Below are positions 43,100 through 54,105 of a stretch of DNA of 64,000 nucleotides, in pieces (within the stretch, counting starts at the first letter, position 1; each line of letters begins with the position of its first letter). The notes beneath the pieces are model-generated. The model made no database searches and was not told where the DNA came from. It saw nothing but the letters and a program-made list of their open reading frames with translations. The translations under genes were made by a program, and so were the position numbers. Source of the stretch: Fremontodendron californicum (lineage: Eukaryota > Streptophyta > Magnoliopsida > Malvales > Malvaceae); the NCBI GenBank assembly GCA_030761205.1, contig JAULJL010000003.1, positions 28,960,123 to 29,024,122 of the forward strand. The letters run 5' to 3'.

Positions 43100-44395
43100 T
43101 TGCTTAAAAGACTTGTAGATTCTGCCCAAGTCCTTTGCTTGCTTCTCTTCATGGATTCGGCCCAAGTAGTCATCTCCTTGCCTTTCTTCCTTGGTTCGGC
43201 CCAAGTAGACTCCTTGCTTAGCCTCTTGAAATCTTGATGGATCTTGGATCACATCATTCCCACTTTCCTCGAAAGGATTCGACCTCGAATCATGCCCTGC
43301 ACTAGAAGGAGAAAGATCATAAACATTAAAAGTAGTAGAAATATTGGACTTACCTTGAAGATCCACTTTAGGAGCATTAGCATTAATGTTCTCAAGGATT
43401 TGGACAACTTCTCTTTAAAGAAAGCTATGAAACATCTATCATGCCACAAAACGGCTCCAATCCCTATCCCTGTCGCATCACATTCAATCTTAAAAGCCTT
43501 ATTAAAGTTAGGTAATGCTAACACAAGTGTAAAACAGAACCTTTCTCTAATTGTAGCAATTGCAATAAGTTTCTTAAAACAAAACTCAGTTTGATTACAT
43601 GCCATGTACAAATAAGAAAAATCGGTATCATTGGCATACAAACCTTGCATGTATTCGAAACTAAGTATTTGAGCACTCTTAAAAGCATGAAACGCATACC
43701 TCATTGGTAAAACATGAGAATCAATGTTCCTCTTACCTTGCTTATGACAAGTAATATAAGAAGTACATACCTTGCTTGTATCAATGTTAGGTAGTACAAA
43801 ATCAATTGAATTCTCAATGCCTTTTATGGAAGGCAATCCATTCGGCTTCCCATTTGGAAATACATGCTTGAACACCTGCAATAAAGAAAAAACAAACTAG
43901 GAAGAGGGTTGTTAGTTTGATCATTAGTAAAAACCTCACTCTCTTTTGCATAGAAACTCTTCTTTGTCTTTTCTTTTCTCTCTTATGGCATCAGTCTCTG
44001 TTTTTTAGCCACTTCTCTGTTTTTTTTTTTACTTTCTTTTTCCTCCCCTTTTTCGGCCTCTCTTATTTTTTTGTTCTCCCATTTTTCCTCATGTGTTTCG
44101 GCCACACTCTCATTTTTCTTTCTTGTGTTTCAGCCTCACTCTTTCTTTTTTGCTCACTCTCATTTTTCAACTTCAATTTCAATTGGTCCTCATAGACCTG
44201 TTTTGAGTTGAAGGAACAAGCTTGATTGTTTTTCCATCCTTTACAAAGCTATATCAATTCCTAAACTCATCATGAAATACCCTCTTATTATACTGCCACG
44301 GCCTCCCCAACAAAATATGACTAGTATGCATAGGTATTACATCACAAAACACCTCATCACTATACCTCCCAATGGTAAAACAAGTTTGGCCGAAA
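43100..44395 (-). pseudogene. Family D pol, internally rearranged (protease linker, shuffled segment, RNase H)
   Basis: From right to left: end of protease and charged linker (44,395-43,930); VFKHVFPNGKPNGLPSIKGI, the usual entry to RT (about 43,880-43,810); then, instead of RT, a segment FEYMQGLYANDTDFSYLYMA that normally lies after RNase H; then the RNase H start LALPNFNKAFKIECDATGIG (about 43,520) and the low-complexity tail. RT and integrase are absent. The order pre-RT, post-RNase H, RNase H is not collinear with a normal pol. A frame of 210 codons (43,881-43,249) spans the rearrangement. Confidence 0.65.
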
Positions 44396-44526
44396 TTCTA
44401 GCTTGCCCATGAGGTGGTGCCGCCACCTTCCGTGGTTGTTCGAGGCCACCGTTAGCTTTGTTGTCATCGTGTGAGCAACTTTCTAGTTGATTGTTGGTCC
44501 GAATTTTAATCCGAGCTAAGTGTAAA
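44396..44526 (+). repeat. Family H repeat, left part
   Basis: Sequence not related to the elements around it. It resumes after Element 2 at 53,396 with the shared GTAAA, so Element 2 is inserted in it. No gene. Confidence 0.55.
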
Positions 44527-46358
44527 TGATAACTCGTATAATTATATAGTTTTTAGTTATGTTTTATTATTGTTTTGTGTCAAATACGAGTTATTATTGC
44601 TTAGTATAATTGTGTTTATGATCTTTTATATTTTTATGTAATTTGGTGTTTTTTTTACGAGTTTCTTTGAGTGATTTCAGATTACTAGGTTAAATCAACA
44701 ATTAAGGGCAAATTCAGTTCAGTTCCAGTTCCGACACCTTTTGCCATATCAGCTATATCTGAAGTTTCACTGAAGCAATAAGGCTGAAATTTTAACCGTG
44801 CAAATTTAAGAGCCATATCTAACTTTTTCATGTTTTACACTTCTTGAAACAGAGTTGTTTTCCCTAGCGAAATCGACCATCAAGTTGGCTGATGTGCAAT
44901 GACGTCTGTGCTGACCTGTTTTGGTATTTTGCCCATATCTTCTGATCCACATTAGCAAATGAGCTGATTCCAATGGCTATGGATCACTAACTGATAGGGG
45001 AACATTTTTCTAGAAGACCATGTGATCAGATCAAGCTTTCAATATTGACAAAATCGACCATCAAGTTGGCTGATCAAAATTGTCATACAATATGACGAAA
45101 ATTGTTAGAAAAATGCACCCACCTATTATACCTACCTTTGAAATTTGTAAAGCTTGTCTCTTGTCATTTAGTCCTCCAAAATGTGTATAAATAGAGGGCC
45201 TTGGATGATTGTAAGAGGTATTGTACATTGGTAGGATATTAGCCATTGTAATAAAATTCTCTAAGTTTTCTTCTTCTTTCTTTTCTCTAGTTTTCTTTTT
45301 CTTTATTTTCTTCTTCTTCTTTCTTTCTTTTATTTCCTTCTTAGATTCTCTTTAATTTTATGTTTATGTTTACAATGCCTATGCTAGGCTAAACTTCTAT
45401 TTGGTTAAGGGTGATTTCAAAGCCCTAGACATGTTTTGTGATTGATTTTCAGATTCTATCTATCATTAATTTTCTATCAAAGTTGCTTATGTTCTTCTAC
45501 AAGAATTGTTCATGATGTTGTCTTGATTTATTTAGGTGTACAACTAGATAGATCTTGATAATTATCTATTGCTAGTCTAGGAGTCTTGATCCGTGTAATT
45601 GTCTTGATTTCCTATTCATAAGTGGCAATTTGTGATTAATGATTATGGTCAAGTTTTCAATAATTGCAAAGTGGAACATAACCTAAGTTGAACAATCCGA
45701 GCTTATGTATTTGTTGCTTAGATCAACCTATCTTTCTCATCATAAAGCTGTCATTAAATTGAATTTAGAGAGCTTATTCTAGGTTGTTTAATGGTTAGAG
45801 ATTAAATAGAGAGCTTGTTCTATTTAACGACAAACTAAGGAAAGATTGGGATAACAGAGCTTGTTGTTATCTACGGTTGTTAACTTTGATAGTTGGTTGA
45901 TATTGATAAATCTGAAATTGATTCTTAATGATGTCTAGTGGTGGAGAATGAAACCTTAACCATATTTTTCATATTTGATTCTTCTTACTTACTTGTTTTC
46001 TTACTTTTCTAGTTTGTTTATTTTTAAAAGTATATTTATTTTTATTGGCTGGTTATACCGCCTAATTTGTATATTAACTTTGTTTTATTTTTATTGGCTG
46101 GTTATACTGCCTAATTTAGTATATATATTTTTATTGGCTGGTTATACCGCCTTGCATCTTATTCTTATTATTTACTTTAGTTTAAATCTGGCTTCAAAAA
46201 CCCCTTTTCTTTTATTGTTTTCTTTGAACGTAAGTTATAAACTAATAACTCATAGATTAAAACCCAATCCCTGAGGACTCGACCCTTGCTAATCATTATA
46301 CTTACAATTGATCTTTTTAGTGCAAGGTTAAATAAGATACACTCTTTTGGGTGCATCA
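44527..46358 (+). mobile_element. 5' LTR of Element 2 (U3 type 1)
   Basis: TATA box at 45,186-45,194. Three ggctggttatac units instead of the four in Element 1. Ends GGGTGCATCA. Confidence 0.95.
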
Positions 46359-46364
46359 AATTTT

Positions 46365-46382
46365 TGGCGCCGTTGCCGGGGA
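46365..46382 (+). other. Primer-binding site, tRNA-Asp
   Basis: Perfect TGGCGCCGTTGCCGGGGA, 6 bp after the LTR. Confidence 0.92.
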
Positions 46383-46494
46383 TTGTTTTCTTTAGTTTAT
46401 TTGTTACTTGGTTTATTCTTATTTTCAGTTCTAATTAGTATTATTTTCTTGTACATACATGTTTTTCTTTTCAAATTTTGAAAAAAAAAAGAAG

Positions 46495-47433
46495 ATGGAA
46501 TTAAGCAATCTAACACTTGAAGAGTTGGTGGCATACATGAACATGGAGAATCAACAAGCCAATCTCACTTCCTCAGTTCAACAATTGGCCATGGGAGGAT
46601 GTCAAGGCCATCAATGGTTCCAAGACCAACCGCATGATCATTACTCCAACACTTACCATGAGGGATGGTGGGATCATACTAATTATGGCTACTCGAAAAA
46701 TTACCAAGAAGTAGATCCTTATGCCAATTACACTCATCCATCTAGCTTCAATCAATCATGGTCTCAAGAACCAGATCTTTTTCAACCACCACATATGACT
46801 CAAAACTCGGGTACTTCTTTAGAAGATCTTGTATATTCTCTTGTTACTGATACTTTGCAATTTCAACAGGAAACTAGGGCAAGCATCCAGAGTTTGGAAA
46901 GGCAAATGAGCCTATTGGCTAGTAGTACGGTGGAATTAGTAGCAGAAAGATCTCTAGCACTCCCTTCCCAAACGGTGATTAACCCAAAGGAGAATGCTAC
47001 TATTGTGACCTTGAGAAATGAGGAACAAGATGAGGATGAAACAAAACCAAAGATGGATTCACTTCTTGAGGATAATGAAGCCACCATTCAAATTGAGAGT
47101 ACTTTGACACCTCAGGTAGCTTTTAAGGTTCTTATTTCTACTAATGTTCCTTCTCCACTTTTTCCTAGCAGATTTGCAAAGTCCAAAAAGGAGGAACATG
47201 AACAACAATTTTTGGAAACCTTAAACAACTTGCTTGTGGATGCCATTAGACAAGTACCAAGATATGCACAATTCCTCAAAGAGCTATACCTCACCAAGAA
47301 TGATGAAATAATACGTGTGGGGGAGAAGGCATTGGCTGTTTTGCAAAGAAAACTTCCTCCAAAACGCAAAAATCCGAGAAGTTTCATGTCTAAGCCAAAA
47401 GATCCTAAAAAGCCAAGAAGGGGAATTGGCTAG
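46495..47433 (+). CDS. Type 2 gag-like protein (313 codons), knuckle-less
   Basis: MELSNLTLEELVAYMNMENQ start, chosen because Element 3 uses the same Met; an upstream in-frame ATG at 46,459 adds a poly-Lys leader. The middle is rich in Tyr, Asn, Gln and Trp (EGWWDHTNYGYSKNYQEVDP), followed by an acidic stretch (RNEEQDEDE) and the tail AVLQRKLPPKRKNPRSF. Compared with the copy at 38,890-39,912 the CCHC knuckle is precisely missing, leaving only QQLAMGGCQGHQ. No capsid domain recognised. The C-terminal ~100 residues align with the gag tail of Element 1 just before its protease. Function unknown; it may still bind RNA or type 1 Gag. Frame open. Confidence 0.75.
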   Translation: MELSNLTLEELVAYMNMENQQANLTSSVQQLAMGGCQGHQWFQDQPHDHYSNTYHEGWWDHTNYGYSKNYQEVDPYANYTHPSSFNQSWSQEPDLFQPPHMTQNSGTSLEDLVYSLVTDTLQFQQETRASIQSLERQMSLLASSTVELVAERSLALPSQTVINPKENATIVTLRNEEQDEDETKPKMDSLLEDNEATIQIESTLTPQVAFKVLISTNVPSPLFPSRFAKSKKEEHEQQFLETLNNLLVDAIRQVPRYAQFLKELYLTKNDEIIRVGEKALAVLQRKLPPKRKNPRSFMSKPKDPKKPRRGIG

Positions 47434-47929
47434 GCTGAAAACAATTAATCAAGTGCTAATTGGGGGAGGCAGCCTAATTAGTGAAAGCATTGCCAAACTG
47501 CCATCCTCAGATTTGCTCTCTTTTTCTTTATATTTTTTTTTTTTGTTGCTAATTGTGTTTAGTGTTTCTAAGTTCATTTAGGCTGCATAAGTTTATTTTG
47601 TTTATTAGTTCTTTTCACTTACACATGATTCTTTCATTTGGGATTAATAGCATTACATTAATGACAATGTAAAAATTATGTGTGGGGGGAATGATTTAGG
47701 ATTTTATTTAGAGTGTTTTGTTTTTGAGTCTTTTTATGTTGTTTTTCTTTCTGATCCTTGTTTTGAAAATAACTAGATGTAAATATAATTTTTTTAACCC
47801 CGGTTAAATGGCGGATAACGGTACTCCGTGATTATTTAAGTCGGTTCCATCAGCTACCCACAAAACTGATATTGTATATAAATTTCTCTTCCAATTTCTC
47901 TTTCAATTTTTTTTCATTTTTTTTTCAGG
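47434..47929 (+). other. Spacer with hairpin/G-run box and promoter-like region
   Basis: Hairpin-like acattaatgacaatgt (47,655-47,670) followed by GTGTGGGGGG, then the conserved block from accccggttaaatggcg, the TATA-like box TATATAAAT (47,875-47,883) and a T-rich run ending CAG at 47,928. Confidence 0.55.
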
Positions 47930-48538
47930 ATGGATGATATTCTCACAAGATTGCAGAAACGATTTCCTCCTTTTCCTCGAAATATTTTACTGAAGCTTTA
48001 CCAAGTTCGATTTGAAAGATTAAGAATGCTTATGCACAAAGGGATTCCTGAAGACATACGTTGGATAATTGAAGCCAAGGTACGTGAAGATGAATATCTT
48101 CCTGTTTTGCATTTACCAGGTACAGGTAGAAGCACTTTTGCAAAGAAGCGACGAGCAAAGCGCATGAGTTCAAACTGCCACAAATATGCACGATGGACGT
48201 GTAACGGTAAATGTCGTTCTATTGGGATTCCGTCCTCTAATCGAGATGATAAAATTGAATTCATTAAGGATGGACTGAGTAAGGAGAATTTGGGTAATAT
48301 CCAACTTTCTCTTGAGACGCATCCTAGTGGAGACGTACAAAGAGAAATTCTTGATTTATGGCCGCAATTCCAAAGGGAATGGCAACATCTTGGGAATCTG
48401 ATGTTAAAAGACCCTGTTTTCCAGCTTGTAAAAAAACTGGATGGGAAGCATATCCTCGACTCATCGAAGGCGTTTAAGCCGTTTCTGGACGTAAAACCAG
48501 AGGAAGATGTGAGCCACAATCACAACTACAATAAATGA
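47930..48538 (+). CDS. Viral NABP-like protein, full length (202 codons), finger Cys replaced
   Basis: Longest copy of the cargo protein: the Ser codon at the position of Element 1's TAG lets it run to TGA 48,536-48,538, adding a tail with FLDVKPEEDVSHNHNYNK. Basic block GTGRSTFAKKRRAKR is intact. The putative finger reads CHKYARWTCNGKC, so its second Cys is Tyr (TAT at about 48,187), which should disturb zinc binding if the finger is real. Apart from a few substitutions it equals the copies in Elements 1 and 3, with no indels. Family assignment as for 25,788. Confidence 0.6.
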   Translation: MDDILTRLQKRFPPFPRNILLKLYQVRFERLRMLMHKGIPEDIRWIIEAKVREDEYLPVLHLPGTGRSTFAKKRRAKRMSSNCHKYARWTCNGKCRSIGIPSSNRDDKIEFIKDGLSKENLGNIQLSLETHPSGDVQREILDLWPQFQREWQHLGNLMLKDPVFQLVKKLDGKHILDSSKAFKPFLDVKPEEDVSHNHNYNK

Positions 48539-48825
48539 CTTCTCAGCTTTTGGTTTGATTTGCAATAACTTCATTTCGGTTTAATTTACGTGTTGATCGA
48601 TTTGTGTAATTATTCTCGTTTTTTTTTATTGGTCTTTTACGGTTGATTTTTCTTCTCTTTTTGATTTTCTTCCTGAAATCACGCAAAAATCTTTTGTTAG
48701 GTTAACATTTTCTTCTGACAGGTCAAATACACTTTCGGCGACATTATTACTCTTGTCTGATTCACTACTCAGTCCTCTATATATTACACCATGTACTCAT
48801 TCTCTTTCAGGCACTCGAAAAAAAA
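48539..48825 (+). other. Spacer with second TATA-like box and acceptor-like site
   Basis: TATATATTA at 48,778-48,786 and CTCTTTCAG ending at 48,810, then an A-run up to ATG 48,826. The upstream ATG at 48,791 is out of frame here. Confidence 0.5.
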
Positions 48826-49473
48826 ATGGAAAGTACTTCGTCCCAGCGCATTAAAAAAATTTGTGTCTTTGGAGGTGCTTATCCAGGGAAAAATAACATA
48901 TTTGCTGATGAAGCCATAAGAGTTGGAGTAATACTTGCCCAACAAAAGATGCAGTTGATTTATGGAGGCGGTAGTACGGGTTTAATAGGAGCAGTCGCTA
49001 CAGCAGCACACGCCGGAGGAAGTCCAGTTCTAGGAGTCGTGCCAAAACAATTCACAGATTTTTGTGGACCTACCTTGGGTAAGGAAATACAAGTCTGGAG
49101 TATCCCTGAACGGATGACAATCATGTACCATTCTGCCGATGCATTCATTGCTTTACCAGGAGGTCTGGGTACATTGGAAGAAATAGCTTGCGTGGCTTCT
49201 TGGTCATCTTTGGTCACAAAAAAGAAACCCATTGGTTTGCTTAATATTAATGGTTATTTTAGTAATTTGCTTTCATATTTAGATAATGCTATGGATAATG
49301 GATTCATGTTTTCAGAGGCAAGGAGAACCATAATTTCTGCTACAACCATTGAAGATTTACTCAAAAAGCTCCAAGCTTATGAGTATTTATCTGCTACGGT
49401 TGTTTCGCAAACGCTCGGAAAAAGAAAAAGAGATATGGACGAGCAAGGAGTGGATTGCACTTTGTCTTTGTGA
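48826..49473 (+). CDS. LOG-like: LOG-like cytokinin riboside 5'-monophosphate phosphoribohydrolase (215 codons, intact)
   Basis: Full-length, single-exon frame of normal LOG length. N-terminal ICVFGGAYPG (nucleotide-binding strand-loop), YGGGSTGLIGAVATAAHAGG (residues about 45-64), an Arg-containing helix in PERMTIMYHSADAFIALPGG, and the family signature PGGLGTLEEIA (about 110-120) with the Glu expected to act in catalysis, followed by KKPIGLLNINGYF. The C-terminus has KLQAYE and a basic KRKRDMD patch. Expected cytosolic enzyme converting cytokinin nucleotides to active free bases; substrate specificity is inferred from the family. Plant LOGs normally have several introns and PGGYGT at this site; here it is intronless with PGGLGT, so origin by retro-capture or horizontal transfer is open. 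Own TATA-like box and acceptor-like site upstream. Confidence 0.88.
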   Translation: MESTSSQRIKKICVFGGAYPGKNNIFADEAIRVGVILAQQKMQLIYGGGSTGLIGAVATAAHAGGSPVLGVVPKQFTDFCGPTLGKEIQVWSIPERMTIMYHSADAFIALPGGLGTLEEIACVASWSSLVTKKKPIGLLNINGYFSNLLSYLDNAMDNGFMFSEARRTIISATTIEDLLKKLQAYEYLSATVVSQTLGKRKRDMDEQGVDCTLSL

Positions 49474-51525
49474 CATTATCTAACATTTTGTTTGTTGTGT
49501 CTCAGTTATAATAAGTGGTTAGCAACCTCTGCAGGTAATATCTCCTAAATTCTACCTTTAAAATTTGACATTGGGGACAATGTCATATTTTAGTAGGGGG
49601 TAAGGGACATATTTTGCTAATTTAAAAAAAAAAAAATTTTGTGTTTTAAAGCCATTTAGAAGTATTCATTCTGAACAAGGTCTGAGTAAGGGAGACTTGA
49701 GACATACCTTGTCAGTTTGATTTCTTCTTTTCAAAAAAAAAAAAAAAAAAAGTTTGTTGTGTTTTAAGCAATTTAGAAGTATTCATTCTGAACAAGGTCT
49801 GAGTAAGGGAGACTTGAGACATACCTTGTCAGTTTGATTTTAATCTTTTTATGTTTACTTGTTAATTTTTGTTTAGTATTTTAGGATTATTTAGGTTGCA
49901 TGAGTTTGTTTTGTTTTGAGTCTTAGTTGTTCCTATTCTTATGTTATTAGTTCTTTTCTCTTACACATGATTCTTTCATTTGGGTTAATAGACTTACATT
50001 GAGGACAATGTAAGAATTAAGTGTGGGGGGAATGATTTAGGATTTTTTTTATTTTTGTCTACTATTTTTTTTTTTTGAGTCTTTATTATTATTTTTAGTG
50101 TGTTTTAGTTCCTTTTCAATACTATGATGAGATATGAATTGCATAAGTCTAAAACAAATTTATTAGTGAGAAGATTTTCATGAGAATTGAACTTGATATC
50201 AATCGTTTTATGAGCCAATGTTAATATGATATGTTGATTGAGAAAGAAGCATGTTTAGACTTAATCTGACTTGTATAATCATCCTTGTGAGTTTTTGAGC
50301 CTATAATGATTGACGCATTATACAAATCAATCTAATTTCTTTCTTGAGTGCTCTTATGATTACATGATTCTCTAGAACTTGCTTTAGACCTTGTTGAGAC
50401 TATATTGATGCATGTGACAACATGAATATGATAGAGGCATTAGGATTTTTAGCCAGGGCCAAACAGCCATCACTTATTGATGTTCCAAGAGAACACACCC
50501 CTAGTGAGCCAATTTAAGCCTACATTGAATAAGCTATTTATTTGGTAACCACAACTTACACCTAGCCTAAATATAACCCTTGTTCTAAAGATGGATTATA
50601 TATTTTGAGACATATTGCAAAAAAAAACAAGGGATATTTTTAGTTAAAAATTTGGGTTGGAAACAAAAGATAAGTGTGGGGGAAGAAAAGAAAAGAAAAA
50701 GTCAAGAGAAAAAGAAAGGGATCATTGTCAAATACATTCCCATATTAAAAAAAAAAAAAATCTTCTCTTGAACTTCTAGTTAAAGTAAAGAAAAAGATGT
50801 TACAAAGTTGGTTAGAATGATGCAAAGGCTCAACATGAATATTTAGCCTATGTTATTATGTGCTTTATAAGAGTTTTGAGAAGTTTTATTTGTATGATCT
50901 TATTATGTCTCTAAACTCTATGAACTCTTTGGAACCTTTGTGATATCTTTATCCTTTTGTTCTTTAACCACATTATAACCCTTTGGCCCCATTACAACCT
51001 TGAATAAAGACCTCTTGATTTATGAAGTTGTATGATCTAAATAGTGGAGAATAGGTGGACAAGCAAGCATATGGTAGAAGTGTTTTCATGAGATTGATTG
51101 AGTGTAAACACTTTACCACTACTTTAAAGAGTGAAAATCAAGAGAGTATCCCATGAGAGAAGTTGAGATTAAGTTTGAATATGCACTATTTTGATTGAAA
51201 TATGTTATGTTAATATTGGCTTAACTCAAACTATTTACATTCAAGCAAGATTTTTTGTGAATTTCTTTAAGCTATTGATTAATTTTTAAGACTTCTCCAT
51301 TGATTATCTCTAATTTATATTGGAAGGATTAGTTATAATTATTATTTTTAGTTTTTCTTATGTCTTCAATGTTTGTGGGTATCGTCCTAGTAAACCCTCA
51401 CGAGACTAAACTCGTCCACTAGGGACACCTAGGGGTTTAAAGGCTTGTGTCACATGCTAAGTGCCACCGTGATTTCCTACGAAAATGGATTAGATTAGAT
51501 TTTCTTATTTTATTTTTATTGAGTC
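49474..51525 (+). other. 3' untranslated region of Element 2, with a tandem duplication
   Basis: Contains hairpin GACATTG-N4-CAATGTC (49,567-49,584), then an ~85-bp block from tttagaagtattcattctg repeated at about 49,650 and 49,765 across an A-run (single in Element 1). A further hairpin ACATTG-agga-CAATGT (49,996-50,011) with GTGTGGGGGG (50,021-50,030) follows. No gene. Confidence 0.65.
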
Positions 51526-51562
51526 GTTGCTAGGGATTAGCAACAATCTAAGTGTGGGGGTG
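51526..51562 (+). promoter_or_regulatory. Hairpin plus polypurine tract of Element 2
   Basis: GTTGCTAG-gga-TTAGCAAC (one G-T pair) then AAGTGTGGGGGTG abutting the 3' LTR. Confidence 0.75.
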
Positions 51563-53395
51563 TGATAACTCGTATAATTATATAGTTTTTAGTTATGTTT
51601 TATTATTGTTTTGTGTCAAATACGAGTTATTATTGCTTAGTCTAATTGTGTTTATGATCTTTTATATTTTTATGTAATTTGGTGTTTTTTTTTACGAGTT
51701 TCTTTGAGTGATTTCAGATTACTAGGTTAAATCAACAATTAAGGGCAAATTCAGTTCAGTTCCAGTTCCGACACCTTTTTCCATATCAGCTATATCTGGA
51801 GTTTCACTGAAGAAATAAGGCTGAAATTTTAACCGTGCAAATTTAAGAGGCATATCTAACTTTTTCATGTTTTACACTTCTTGAAACGGAGTCGTTTTCC
51901 CTAGCGAAATCGATCATCAAGTTGGCTGATGTGCAATGACGTCTGTGCTGACCTGTTTTGGTATTTTGCCCATATCTTCTGATCCACATTAGCAAATGAG
52001 CTGATTCCAACGGCTATGGATCACTAACTGATAGGGGAACATTTTTTTAGAAGACCATGTGATCAGATCAAGCTTCCAATATTGACAAAATCGACCATCA
52101 AGTTGGCTGATCAAAATTGTCATACAATATGACGAAAATTGTTAGAAAAATGCACCCACCTATTATACCTACCTTTGAAATTTGTAAAGCTTGTCTCTTG
52201 TCATTTAGTCCTCCAAAATGTGTATAAATAGAGGGCCTTGGATGATTGTAAGAGGTATTGTACATTGGTAGGATATTAGCCATTGTAATAAAATTCTCTA
52301 AGTTTTGTTCTTCTTTCTTTTCTCTAGTTTTCTTTTTCTTTATTTTCTTCTTCTTCTTTCTTTCTTTTATTTCCTTCTTAGATTCTCTTTAATTTTATGT
52401 TTATGTTTACAATGCCTATGCTAGGCTAAACTTCTATTTGGTTAAGGGTGATTTCAAAGCCCTAGACATGTTTTGTGATTGATTTTCAGATTCTATCTAT
52501 CATTAATTTTCTATCAAAGTTGCTTATGTTCTTCTACAAGAATTGTTCATGATGTTGTCTTGATTTATTTAGGTGTACAACTAGATAGATCTTGATAATT
52601 ATCTATTGCTAGTCTAGGAGTCTTGATCCGTGTAATTGTCTTGATTTCCTATTCATAAGTGGCAATTTGTGATTAATGATTATGGTCAAGTTTTCAATAA
52701 TTGCAAAGTGGAACATAACCTAAGTTGAACAATCCGAGCTTATGTGTTTGTTGCTTAGATCAACCTATCTTTCTCATCATAAAGCTGTCATTAAATTGAA
52801 TTTAGAGAGCTTATTCTAGGTTGTTTAATGGTTAGAGATTAAATAGAGAGCTTGTTCTATTTAATGACAAACTAAGGAAAGATTGGGATAACAGAGCTTG
52901 TTGTTATCTACGGTTGTTAACTTTGATAGTTGGTTGATATTGATAGATTTGAAATTGATTCTTAATGATGTCTAGTGGTGGAGAATGAAACCTTAACCAT
53001 ATTTTTCATATTTGATTCTTCTTACTTACTTGTTTTCTTACTTTTCTAGTTTGTTTATTTTTAAAAGTATATTTATTTTTATTGGCTGGTTATACCGTCT
53101 AATTTGTATATTAACTTTGTTTTATTTTTATTGGCTGGTTATACTGCCTAATTTAGTATATATATTTTTATTGGCTGGTTATACCGCCTTGCATCTTATT
53201 CTTATTATTTACTTTAGTTTAAATCTGGCTTCAAAAACCCTTTTTCTTTTATTGTTTTCTTTGAACGTAAGTTATAAACTAATAACTCATAGATTAAAAC
53301 CCAATCCCTGAGGACTCGACCCTTGCTAATCATTATACTTACAATTGATCTTTTTAGTGCAAGGTTAAATAAGATACACTCTTTTGGGTGCATCA
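51563..53395 (+). mobile_element. 3' LTR of Element 2
   Basis: Near-identical to the 5' LTR; TATA box at 52,223-52,231; ends CATCA followed by GTAAA. Confidence 0.95.
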
Positions 53396-54105
53396 GTAAA
53401 AATTTATTTGTAAAAGTTGTTAAGCTGAAAAATTTTGGATAGCAGCTAACTATTATAAATAATGGGAATTTGAGTGTCCCGTAGTTATAAAATATTTACA
53501 GAATATCCTGACGATGTTCTAGGTTCCCATATCATGGAGTTCGCAAGGGATCTCGACAAAGTCACGAAAGTGCCGCTTTAATGCTCGAAACAACATTGTG
53601 AGTATTTAAGTTAATCTAGGAGATAGTTGTTGTTTTATATGCATTGTTGATTTATATGGATATTAAACATGTAAGAATGCTCGGATTATGAAAATGGTAA
53701 GTTTCGAACCTTACGCGGATCAAAGGAGTAAGTGTGGTGTTAATATGGTTACATGAGGTAAGTTTTGTGGAGTTGAATAATAATGAATGTGAGCTATTTG
53801 AAATGCTCGGATATGCTTAATTGAGATGTTGGGCAAGGTACAGATTATGGTTACATGAGCTAAGTTTTTGAGGCATTATGGTTACTAATTTGTGAAATTG
53901 GTTGATGAATGATATCGTATAGGATGGTTGAGTATTTAAGGATAGTTAGACATTGTAGATTAAATGTTATGCGCACAAGTTGCTTGATAAAATTTCTAGG
54001 TGAAATTGTAATGCTTGTAAACATAAGTAGAAATATGCTAGTGTAGAAGCTATTACCTAGCGTATTATATAAATCATTTAATAAGATAAACAAATTTAAT
54101 ACATC
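53396..54105 (+). repeat. Family H repeat, no gene
   Basis: Continuation of 44,396-44,526. 53,640-53,850 is found reversed at 7690-7943. No coding frame with family features; possibly an LTR of an unidentified Ty3/gypsy element. Confidence 0.5.

Larger units (their letters stand above)
44527..53395 (+). mobile_element. Element 2: pol-less Athila-like element carrying both cargo ORFs (8,869 bp, TSD GTAAA)
   Basis: Complete LTRs (44,527-46,358 and 51,563-53,395), perfect primer site, type 2 gag, the NABP-like and LOG-like ORFs, hairpin/polypurine tract, and GTAAA at 44,522-44,526 and 53,396-53,400. No protease, RT or integrase. It must therefore depend on an autonomous partner, for which Element 1's relatives with matching LTRs and primer site are candidates. 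LTRs differ by only about 1% by eye. Confidence 0.95.

Noticed and set aside
46177..46359. Hydrophobic ORFs in R-U5 (also 45,975-46,274, 53,012-53,311, 55,589-55,888)
   Set aside because: They span the variable ggctggttataccgcc repeats and the LTR end, with no coding signal.
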